Positions 56,932-64,000 of a stretch of DNA of 64,000 nt are shown piece by piece. The stretch is from contig JASAOO010003538.1 in the NCBI GenBank assembly GCA_030849075.1, positions 1 through 64,000 of the forward strand, written 5' to 3'. The position numbers were made by a program, and so were the translations under genes. The notes below the pieces were generated by a model. That model saw only the letters and a program-made list of their open reading frames with translations. It ran no database searches and was not told the DNA's origin. This DNA comes from Zelonia costaricensis (taxonomy: Eukaryota > Euglenozoa > Kinetoplastea > Trypanosomatida > Trypanosomatidae). Within the stretch, counting starts at the first letter, position 1. Each line of letters starts with the position of its first letter.

Positions 56932-58797
56932 ATGTCCGCCGCCGCGCAGTGGTTCGCGGCGCAGCTGCACGAGTCGGACTGCGCCAGCGTCAAGCTGCGG
57001 TATGTGGAGTGGCACGCCGAGGACCGCGGCGTGCCCTTTGTGCAAGAAGACCCCCTCCAGTGCGTTGCGGCTGGCGAGGCCGGCTGGACGGTGGCGGCGC
57101 TGCTGTGGCGCACCCGTCTGGTGGCGCTCGACGAGCGCACGTTGTGGGAGTGCATCGCACCTGACATGATCGCCACGCGCCTACACACCGCCGTTGATCC
57201 GTGGAATGAGCAGCTCGCGGTGAAACTCGCGTTCCGCTTTCTCGAGGCGCAGGGCGGGTGCACGCCGCTGGACGCCGCGGAGTCCGCCTCATTGGCAGCG
57301 CTGCGTGCAGAGCTGGACGCCTACGCGGCGGTCACCATCAAGCCGCAGGGTAGCGCCACAGTAGAGTGCGGCGCCAGCAGCAGCGCGGCTCAGACCGACT
57401 CCTGGTCGGACCGCGTCGCCTTCATCCCTATGGCGGCCGACAACGACTTCAGCGAGGGCTCGCTGTGCTGCACCGGCCCCGTGCCGAGTTGCGGGACGCT
57501 GCTGCGCGTGCCTCGGACGGAGATGTTCTTCCGTGAGACGGTGATGCAGCACTGTGCGCTGGGCCGCGCCCTGGACACGGACCCGGCACTCGAGGCGCTG
57601 TCCACAAGCGAGGAGGCGGTGCTCGTCCTCTGCCTCGTCTACGAGCGCTTCCTCGTCGGCGTTGAGCACTCGCACTGGCGGCGTCTCCTGACGCACTGCC
57701 CGGTGCGGTACCCCACCGTGCCCACGACGTGGGAGCTCTGTGACTTGACGGAGCTGGACGGGCTCGACATGCTGGACGACATTCTCGCGAAGCGCGCACA
57801 GCTGCAGACCTTCGCGACACAGCTCGAGGAAGCCCTGCTGCCGCTGCTCCATCGCGCGCTCGTCTCGGCAAGCAGCGATGCGGACGCGGTGCCGTCGCTG
57901 GAGGCGCTGGCGGACGCTTTCACGTGGGAGCGCCTCGTGTGGGCGCAGTCCACCTTCGACTCGCGCGCCTTCAACCTCAACGTCGATGGCACCGTCGTCA
58001 TGGCCCTCGTGCCGCTGGCGGACATGATCAACCATGGCAACCGCACCGACGTGCTGGTGCGCAAGGTGGAGGCGGATGGAGGGCCCTTCACGATGCAGGT
58101 TGGCGCGGCGCTGACGGCGGCCGATGTTGGGCGGGAGCTGTGGATGAGCTACGGCCCGCTGCAGAACTGGGAGCTGCTCCAGCACTACGGCTTCGTGCTG
58201 AGTACCGACAACACGCACGACAAGCTTCCCTTCCCCATCGCCCTCCCCGAGGCGTCCGCCACGGCAACGGTGGCGGACGCCGCGCTTGACGAGGACGCCG
58301 GCTGGGAGGAACGGCGGCTGGCGCTGATGCGGCGCTATGCGCTTGGCCTGCCTGGCCGCTGCTGGGTGCCACACGGCGGGACCCCGCCAGCGGCGCTGCT
58401 CGCGCTGCTTCGCGTGCAGCTCGCGCAGGCGGAGGAGTTCGATGTGATGGAGCGGCGCCGGTGGGGGCCCTTTGGGACGCTGTCGATGGAGACGGAGGCC
58501 GCTGTGGTGGCTGCTGTGGCGTCGACCGTGCAGTCCATCCTCGATTCCTTTCCCACGACGCTGGCGGAGGACGAGGAGGCGCTAGCGGAGGTCGACAGCG
58601 ACCGCGCTGCGTCCTCGGGGGAGGGTGCGCTGGATGACGGGGAAGATGAGGAAGGGGAAGAGGCGGAGGACGTGGGTGCGCTGACCAACTACGTCCTCTG
58701 TTTGCGGCTCCGCGTGGCACTGAAGCGCATCGGCGCCCGCTGCCTCGACTGGTGCGCGCGGCATCGCAGCGGCGGCGAGGAGATGGACGTTGCGTGA
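56932..58797 (+). CDS. SET-domain methyltransferase (SETD3/SETD6/Rubisco-LSMT group)
   Basis: A 621-residue protein. The SET motifs of the split-SET, Rubisco-methyltransferase-like group are present. An N-H pair occurs at 367-368 in ADMINHGNRTDV, and the second signature is SYGPLQNWELLQHYGFV (406-422) with Y407, N412 and Y419. FLVGVEHSHWRRLLTHCPV and ERLVWAQSTFDSRAF belong to the inserted helical region. A C-terminal helical domain follows with a long acidic, low-complexity insert (about 555-595). Enzymes of this group mono-, di- or trimethylate lysine (SETD6, LSMT) or histidine (SETD3, on actin) in non-histone proteins, usually in cytosol or nucleus. The substrate cannot be read from sequence. 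The upstream near-cognate frame is ignored in favour of the first ATG after the acceptor. Confidence 0.85.
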   Translation: MSAAAQWFAAQLHESDCASVKLRYVEWHAEDRGVPFVQEDPLQCVAAGEAGWTVAALLWRTRLVALDERTLWECIAPDMIATRLHTAVDPWNEQLAVKLAFRFLEAQGGCTPLDAAESASLAALRAELDAYAAVTIKPQGSATVECGASSSAAQTDSWSDRVAFIPMAADNDFSEGSLCCTGPVPSCGTLLRVPRTEMFFRETVMQHCALGRALDTDPALEALSTSEEAVLVLCLVYERFLVGVEHSHWRRLLTHCPVRYPTVPTTWELCDLTELDGLDMLDDILAKRAQLQTFATQLEEALLPLLHRALVSASSDADAVPSLEALADAFTWERLVWAQSTFDSRAFNLNVDGTVVMALVPLADMINHGNRTDVLVRKVEADGGPFTMQVGAALTAADVGRELWMSYGPLQNWELLQHYGFVLSTDNTHDKLPFPIALPEASATATVADAALDEDAGWEERRLALMRRYALGLPGRCWVPHGGTPPAALLALLRVQLAQAEEFDVMERRRWGPFGTLSMETEAAVVAAVASTVQSILDSFPTTLAEDEEALAEVDSDRAASSGEGALDDGEDEEGEEAEDVGALTNYVLCLRLRVALKRIGARCLDWCARHRSGGEEMDVA

Positions 58798-58849
58798 AGG
58801 AAGAGACCGGCCCTCCTCCCCTCGCCAGAAACCGCTGCGCGCGTGCCCG

Positions 58850-59160
58850 CGTGGCCGAGTCAGCGCGGTTGGCCGCGTTCGCAAGCGGCAGCACCGCTGA
58901 CTCACTTTAAAGCCATCGGTTAAGGAACTCGGTGTTCCGTTGAACAAAGGAAAGTAAAAGCAACATACAGGTGGCACCCGTCGCACCAACACTGCCGTGG
59001 ATGCGTACGACCCGACCGTGCAACAACAAACGCAAGCTTCAGTGGAATTGGTTGATTAGCCACTCAGCACACCGCACATCACTTCTCGAACGGTGTTCCG
59101 GCGTTGCCTGAGCCTTCGTGCGGGACGTCCACCTCCTCCCTCCCTTTCGGGAAAAAAAAA
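58850..59160 (+). other. Candidate decayed SIDER-like element in the SET 3' UTR
   Basis: Starts 50-60 bases after the SET stop codon. It begins with a block (GGCCGAGTCAGCGCGGT) that partly resembles the remembered 5' signature shared by trypanosomatid ingi/L1Tc-derived retroposons, has lower GC than its flanks and ends in an A9 tract. Position in a 3' UTR suits SIDER elements. The match is partial and from memory. Confidence 0.2.
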
Positions 59161-60130
59161 CTGCGCATTCTCACGCGTACTGCGCCGTGCCGCTCGCGCA
59201 CACGTGAGCCGCATTCTGCCCAGAGCTCTCAGTGTCGCCGCTGGTACCCCAGGGCCCGCACGCGGCTGAACTCTACCCCATCACGTCTTGTCCGCCCCCA
59301 CCTCGTATTCTTCTCGCTCGGCTGTCCGACTCCACCTCCACACGCATGTGCACAAACGCGTCAGTGCGCCTGTGTCCTTCCACGCGGTGGCTACTGCATC
59401 GGCTGCTGCTCGTTTGCGCCACTCGCACTTGAGTCCCCATCTTTCTCGTTTCGCTCCTTCACCCACACTCACGTAAACATAACCCCCGTCTCGAGCGCGG
59501 CCTGCTCACGCGATTACGCGCCTCGTCAACTTAACGGCGCCTCCCCCCTCCCTCCGCCCCGCCCCGCTCCGCTTGTGAATTCACCAACCGCTTTCTCCTT
59601 TACGCTTCCTCCATCTCTCTGACGCCCTCGGCGTGGTTGCCGCTCTTCTGCGAGGTGCCTTTTCTCGCTCACTGCGGCCCCTTTTTATATTGGCCGCCAG
59701 ATCGACGTTGCCGTCGCCGCGGTGCACGGGTTGGTTCGCATCTTGCTGGGTCGCGCGCTACAGACGCCGCGCACGCACGCGCAGTCGTTCATCTGCAGCG
59801 CGTGTGTCTCTTGCATCCGACGCACTCGACGCACTCGCACACTCTCCCTCTCTCTCTCTGACGCACTCTCACTCACCCTCTTCCGCACAACTGCCCGCTC
59901 CCCTCCAAACGCACACGCGTAGGGAAAGAGTACGCAGCTGCCGGCGTGCACGCCGCTCTCACGCCTTCGCTTTCTTGTCCCTCCCGCCGCATTTGTTGGC
60001 ACTCCGTCACGCGCGTGCGTCTTTCGCGGGCGTCGCCCTCTTCACATTCCGCCATCACACGTCGACGCCTCCCCGCACCCTAACGTGTGTTTCCCGGTCT
60101 ATTGGTGTATGCGGCAGGTGTGGCCGCCGT

Positions 60131-60158
60131 CCTCTTTTTGCCCCCTCTCCCCCACAAG
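60131..60158 (+). promoter_or_regulatory. Spliced-leader acceptor, LRR gene
   Basis: A T/C-rich tract ends in CACAAG, with AG at 60157-60158. No ATG occurs in the 190 bases before the CDS start at 60349. Confidence 0.6.
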
Positions 60159-60348
60159 TTGCCGCTGCCTCCACCTTGCACACGCGCGCAGGCGCCGCTA
60201 ACACACAACCTCTGCGCTAAACGCACGCTGGTGCCTTAAGTGTGTGTCTGTCCGTTTGCCCGCGTGTCTGCGTGTCTGCGTGTGTGTGTGCTCATCTCTG
60301 TGTTTTCCTGGTACTCCCTTTGTGCGCTTTGTGCAACGCGCCGTCCCG

Positions 60349-61428
60349 ATGTCCGCATCACCGCCGCAGGAGCCTGTGATTGAGTTCACGTATGGCCAGC
60401 TGACCCCCGACGCGCTCGAGGCCGCTATTGTCGACCCGGCAGGCGTCACTTCGCTCGACCTCTCCGGCAACAACATCTCGCCCGAGTACTGCGCGGAGCT
60501 GGTTCGGCAGTACATCTCGAAGATGGTGCACCTCACCTCACTCGACCTCAAGGACAACAAGATCGGGCCGCAGGGGGCCATGTGCCTCTTCGACGCGCTG
60601 CGCGAGCACTGTCCCCACCTCACGTACCTCGACGTGAACGAGAACGCCATCCAGGACGAGGCGCTCTACCCGCTTGCCCTCCTCCTGCAGTCCGCCAAGC
60701 TGCGCACGCTCAACGTGGTGACCAACCACATCACCCCACGCGGGCTGCCCACACTGTGCGACGGCATCGTCGCCTGCCGCACCCTCACGGAGCTCTCCCT
60801 CGCCTTCAACCTGCTCGGCGATGAGGGGGCATGTACCGCGGCCGAGATGCTGGCCCACCACCCCGGCCTCACGTGTCTCGACCTCAGCGACAACCGCATC
60901 GGCGACATCGGCGCCGTTGCCCTGGCCGACGCGTTTGTGCTGTCGAGCATGTCGCGTGTGGAGTCGCTCAACTTGTCCGTGAACCACATCGGCGACGTCG
61001 GCTTCGCTGCGATTGCGGAGGCGCTGACGAAGACATGCAACAAGCACTTCACCTCGCTCGACCTTGCCTGCAACGACGCCATCACAGACGCCGGTCGACT
61101 CGCCCTCGTGCAGGCCGTGCCGAACATGCGCCACATCTACGCGCTGGACCTCACCTCGTGTGACCTCTCCGACGAAGACGCCAAGGCGCTCACCGAGGCG
61201 ATCCGGCACAGCCACACAAGTCTGGGCACGGTGGAGTGGTACAACAACCCGCGCATCCTGCTCGCGACCGAGAAGGCGCTGTACGAGGCCATCGAGGCCA
61301 AGGCCGCCGCCGCCGATGCCCGCCGCGCCCTGAGTAGCGACGGCTCGCTGGTGCTGTGCGCTGGGGTGGCGGTGACGGCGGCGATGGTGGTTGCCTCCAT
61401 CCTCACGCGACGCCGCCAGAAGGCGTAG
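60349..61428 (+). CDS. Tail-anchored leucine-rich-repeat protein
   Basis: A 359-residue protein. Residues about 30-300 consist of around eight leucine-rich repeats of the ribonuclease-inhibitor/RanGAP type (28-30 residues each, LxxLDLSxNxI): VTSLDLSGNNI, LTSLDLKDNKIG, LTYLDVNENAI, LTELSLAFNLLGDEG, LTCLDLSDNRIGDIG, VESLNLSVNHIGDVG. Residues about 332-352 are a hydrophobic segment (SLVLCAGVAVTAAMVVASIL) followed directly by RRRQKA, which fits a C-terminal tail anchor with the repeats facing the cytosol. The short, moderately hydrophobic span with a basic end is typical of mitochondrial outer-membrane or peroxisomal tail anchors; ER is possible. The partner protein is unknown. Confidence 0.85.
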   Translation: MSASPPQEPVIEFTYGQLTPDALEAAIVDPAGVTSLDLSGNNISPEYCAELVRQYISKMVHLTSLDLKDNKIGPQGAMCLFDALREHCPHLTYLDVNENAIQDEALYPLALLLQSAKLRTLNVVTNHITPRGLPTLCDGIVACRTLTELSLAFNLLGDEGACTAAEMLAHHPGLTCLDLSDNRIGDIGAVALADAFVLSSMSRVESLNLSVNHIGDVGFAAIAEALTKTCNKHFTSLDLACNDAITDAGRLALVQAVPNMRHIYALDLTSCDLSDEDAKALTEAIRHSHTSLGTVEWYNNPRILLATEKALYEAIEAKAAAADARRALSSDGSLVLCAGVAVTAAMVVASILTRRRQKA

Positions 61429-62377
61429 GCGCCGTGCCCCCCCCCCCCCTCGTCCAACGTGGGTAGCAGCTCTCTTCCAGTGTCCGCGCGAGCAGCGTGC
61501 AGGGCAGCGGAGAAGGGCGCGTGCTGGGCGCTTGCGGCTCCGTTCTTTGTGCAGTCGTGTGTTGCATGTCGATGCCCCCACACGGGGCGTGCCGGCGTTC
61601 TCCTGGCCGTCTTGCGCGCGCTGGCGCTGTTCGTGTCGTGCTGTATTCGAGCCTTGCGGTGGCAGGCTGCTCGGGTGTTGCCCCGCTCCCCCCCTCCTCC
61701 GCCCTCCCTCTCTGTTCTCCTTTCGTGTTCGTGATTGGCCCTCTCACAGCGTAGGCTCGGTGAACGTCTTAGCTCCTTGGCGACTCCCTCTCTTTACAGG
61801 TTGCCTAGCAGTACGGTCAGAGACGCAATTGTACGCGCACCGTGGAACTCAAAAGATCCGCGTGCATGTCGGGCCCGTGACGCCACGGAGAAGCGGGCAT
61901 CTTTCTGCCCCTGTCTGTGCGTGCACGCGATGGAGGCTCGTGCTGTGCGCAGACTCCGCCAATGCGCCGCCGATAGAGAGCGAGAGAGAGCACAACGTGA
62001 GCATCCTCTCCACGCTCACTCACAGCCCTCGACAGCACACCACGGCCTGTGCGATGCGACGTTGCGCGGTGCCTCGTAATGCTCGCACCAACGTGCTGTC
62101 GAGCCCTTTTCGTTGCTCCAGTGTGAGCACGTTGCTCGAAGCGTGCGCGCTCTTTATGCTCCCCCGTATCCCTCCTCGTGTACTCCACCTCCCTCTCCTC
62201 CCCCACTGTCCGCCACGTCGCCGCCGACGCAGGTGTTCGCAGCCCCAGCTGTGCAGAGCCCCGCGCCATCCTTTCCTTCTCCTTCTCCCCTCTCACTCCA
62301 GTACCCCCCGACCTCGACACGCCGCAGTCGCTCACCTCGGCTGCAACCTTCATCGACTCGCACCCCGCATCCTCGCC
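61429..62377. other. Intergenic region LRR / YIPF
   Basis: No gene seen. A C-run lies at 61437-61449. The + frame is open far upstream of the YIPF ATG but reads as spacer. A strong acceptor lies at the right end. Confidence 0.7.
62269..62301 (+). promoter_or_regulatory. Spliced-leader acceptor, YIPF gene
   Basis: A nearly pure T/C tract ends in CTCCAG, with AG at 62300-62301. No ATG occurs before 62378, giving a 76-base leader. Confidence 0.7.
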
Positions 62378-63418
62378 ATGGCGAATCCGTACGAGAGCGG
62401 CGGCTCGGCCGACCCCTTCCGCGAGCAGCCGCGTCCGCCAGCGGGGCCTGCGGCGCAGCCGCTCACCGCCACCGCCCACACCCAGGGCATGTCGCCCAAC
62501 ACGTACGGGGCCGCGGCGCCGGATGCACCGTACGGCGGCGCAACGTACGCGGACATCTCCAAGCCCGATTCCCGCTCGAACACGCCGACGATGCAGTTCT
62601 ACTCGGGCGGCGGCACCGGGACGCCGCCTTCCGCCGCCTTCGCACCGCCGGGCTCGCCGGCCCCCGCCGCCGCCCACGACACTGCGGTTGAGGCGGCCGC
62701 TGCGCCGGAGCCGACGAGCAAGTTCTGGACTCTGGCTTTCTACCAGCAGTTCTTCGAAATCAACACGCGGCAGGTGCTGCTCCGGCTCAGCAACACGCTC
62801 GTGCCGCTCAACCCGCCCGACTTCCTGATGGACCGCAACTGGCACTTCAACGAGTCCATCGGCGCCGGCGCCGCTGAGGACGCGACGCTGGAGGAGGCCG
62901 GCGTCGTGCTGTCGCGCAAGGCAGACCTGTACGGGCCGTTCTGGGTTTGCACGACGCTCTGGATGACCCTCGCCGTCGTGAGCAACGTCATGAGCAAGAT
63001 CGCGTACACGAAGGCGAACAACACGACGACGCCGTGGAAGTACGACTTTACCGTCGCGACGGTGGCGTACGCCGTCATCTACCTCTACTGCTTCGTCTTC
63101 GGCGCCGTTGTCTGGGGCGTCATGCAGTGGAAGAACCTGCCGGCGACCGTAACCGACACGGTCTGCCTGTACGGGTACAGCATGTTCATCTTCGAACTCG
63201 TCGCGATCCTGTGCATGATCCCGAGCAGCGTGGCACAGTGGATATTCGTGATGATCGGCGGCGCGTGGTCGACCGCGTACCTGCTCATCAACATGTGGCA
63301 CATGTGGAAGACAACGCTGGAGCGGCAGTGGTTCATCGGCCTTGTCGTGCTCGTCTCGGCCTTCCACATGGGCCTCACCCTGTCCTTCAAGTTCTACTTC
63401 TTCAACTACAAGATCTAG
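62378..63418 (+). CDS. YIPF1/2-type Yip1-domain Golgi membrane protein
   Basis: A 346-residue protein. Residues 1-110 are Pro/Ala/Gly-rich, cytosolic and disordered. Then come the amphipathic FWTLAFYQQFFEINTRQVLLRL and NPPDFLMDRNWHFN segments, typical of the YIPF1/YIPF2 branch. Five membrane spans follow (about 190-210, 228-250, 262-285, 290-308 and 320-340), including the family hallmark LYGYSMFIFELVAILCMIP. Yip1-domain proteins sit in Golgi and ER-Golgi membranes, bind Rab GTPases and take part in vesicle formation and Golgi structure. The polytopic C-terminus ends in FYFFNYKI. The start is the first ATG after a strong acceptor. Confidence 0.92.
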   Translation: MANPYESGGSADPFREQPRPPAGPAAQPLTATAHTQGMSPNTYGAAAPDAPYGGATYADISKPDSRSNTPTMQFYSGGGTGTPPSAAFAPPGSPAPAAAHDTAVEAAAAPEPTSKFWTLAFYQQFFEINTRQVLLRLSNTLVPLNPPDFLMDRNWHFNESIGAGAAEDATLEEAGVVLSRKADLYGPFWVCTTLWMTLAVVSNVMSKIAYTKANNTTTPWKYDFTVATVAYAVIYLYCFVFGAVVWGVMQWKNLPATVTDTVCLYGYSMFIFELVAILCMIPSSVAQWIFVMIGGAWSTAYLLINMWHMWKTTLERQWFIGLVVLVSAFHMGLTLSFKFYFFNYKI

Positions 63419-64000
63419 CCGTGCCGCGCCGCACTGCCTCCCCCTTCCCCCACCCCCGCCGTCTTACACGGCACGTCGCGGGCGTGTGCGCACACCCCGT
63501 GTTGCTGCGTGTCCTTGTTGCGTGTCACTTCCCATTTCGTGGCCTGCGCAGGAGGTGGGCTGCCGCCCGCCGTACTCTCACTTGCCACTGCCGTGTCTTG
63601 CCGTGCGTGTGTGCCGCGTTGGCTTGTCCACTTTTTGTTCTCCGCCTTGACGACCGCGCGTGCGCGAGAGGGTGCACGCCGGTCCCTCGCCCAGGCGCCC
63701 CTTTGGGTGTCTCTCCGCGCCTCTGCGGCCACGCTCCTTACCGTGTCTTGTGTGTTTAGGTGCCCCACCCCACACCGCCCCACCCCGCCCCTTTCCCCCC
63801 GTCTCCTTCCTACCCTCCCGATCGGGCCGCGAGCTGCCACCGCAGAGTGCGGTTGGTGTGCTTTGCCCTAGTCCGGAGAGGGGCCTCCGTGCAGCCACGT
63901 GTGCACTGCAGGAGGGTGGCGGATGGGGGGGGGGGAGAGGAGGTAGCGCGGCGGCGCAGACGTCGCGTCGGCACCGGCGCGTTATACGGGGGATGGGTGG
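63419..64000. other. 3' flank of the YIPF gene
   Basis: Probable 3' UTR and spacer running off the window. It contains C-rich stretches and a G11 run at 63925-63935. No gene seen. Confidence 0.7.

Larger units (their letters stand above)
58798..60348. other. Intergenic region SET / LRR
   Basis: No protein gene seen in 1.55 kb. The first 350 bases differ from the rest: less GC-rich, two small hairpins (58872-58889 and 58924-58938) and an A9 run at 59152-59160. The remainder is pyrimidine-rich spacer with TCTC repeats near 59840-59860 and ends in a good acceptor. Confidence 0.65.

Noticed and set aside
58855..58890. GTGGCCGAGT resembling a tRNA A box followed by a TTC-containing hairpin
   Set aside because: The hairpin is only about 20 bases downstream, too close for a tRNA, and no acceptor stem can be drawn.
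59633..60220. 195-codon + frame before the LRR gene
   Set aside because: Starts without ATG and is Arg/Ser/Ala/Leu-rich spacer that runs past the likely splice acceptor at 60157-60158.
61391..62377. Upstream extension of the YIPF frame (329 codons)
   Set aside because: Overlaps the end of the LRR gene and precedes a near-ideal acceptor at 62300-62301.
1..64000. Prokaryotic features: CRISPR arrays, Shine-Dalgarno sites, operons, riboswitches, insertion sequences
   Set aside because: None seen. Gene content, intron-free one-way layout and splice-acceptor patterns identify a kinetoplastid nuclear genome, where these do not apply.

Overview
The window looks like nuclear DNA of a trypanosomatid (a Leishmania-like kinetoplastid). 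The sequence is GC-rich. All 22 supported protein genes are intron-free and lie on the + strand. They are separated by 0.6-2.3 kb of pyrimidine- and (CA)/(GT)-rich DNA, and most starts sit shortly after a polypyrimidine tract and AG that suit spliced-leader trans-splicing. No bacterial-type promoters, operators or terminators, tRNAs, rRNAs, CRISPR arrays or strand-switch regions were seen. The window therefore reads as the interior of one polycistronic transcription unit running left to right. From memory, the order KU80 ... ATG4.2, C2H2 zinc-finger protein, PAN2 ... PNKP matches a conserved block on Leishmania major chromosome 30 and Trypanosoma brucei chromosome 6. The species cannot be fixed by eye.

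Layout. 1-15 kb: KU80, a TBC1D23-like TBC/rhodanese protein, a mid-SUN (SLP1/SUCO type) membrane protein, and a long FKBP15-like coiled-coil protein. 15-24 kb: a small presequence-bearing protein, a 1,583-residue type I membrane glycoprotein with a laminin-G-like segment, and a LIM-finger protein with a mitochondrial-type N-terminus. 25-35 kb: ATG4 cysteine protease, a protein with eight C2H2 fingers (probable MRB1680-type editing-complex protein), and the PAN2 deadenylase. 36-45 kb: an unrecognised conserved-looking 592-residue protein, a divergent mitochondrial carrier, a VHS-like/NZF ubiquitin-adaptor candidate, and a small hypothetical protein. 45-64 kb: DIM1 rRNA dimethyltransferase, a small mitochondrial-type membrane protein, a possible degenerate metallo-beta-lactamase-fold protein with a SAM domain, PNKP, a beta-hydroxyacid dehydrogenase, a START-domain protein, a SET-domain methyltransferase, a tail-anchored leucine-rich-repeat protein, and a YIPF-type Golgi membrane protein.

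Functional themes. Neighbours in such units are co-transcribed but need not share a pathway. Recurring themes are DNA-end repair (KU80, PNKP), endosome/Golgi/ER membrane biology (TBC1D23-like, FKBP15-like, VHS-NZF, YIPF, mid-SUN, START), RNA metabolism (PAN2, DIM1, the C2H2 protein) and mitochondrial proteins. Expression control is expected after transcription, through the long untranslated regions. These contain microsatellites, homopolymer runs, short upstream reading frames, a structured repeat/hairpin and one weak candidate for a decayed SIDER-like retroposon.

Limits. Domain calls come from reading motifs, not from profile searches. Splice sites are inferred from sequence pattern alone, and synteny statements are from memory.
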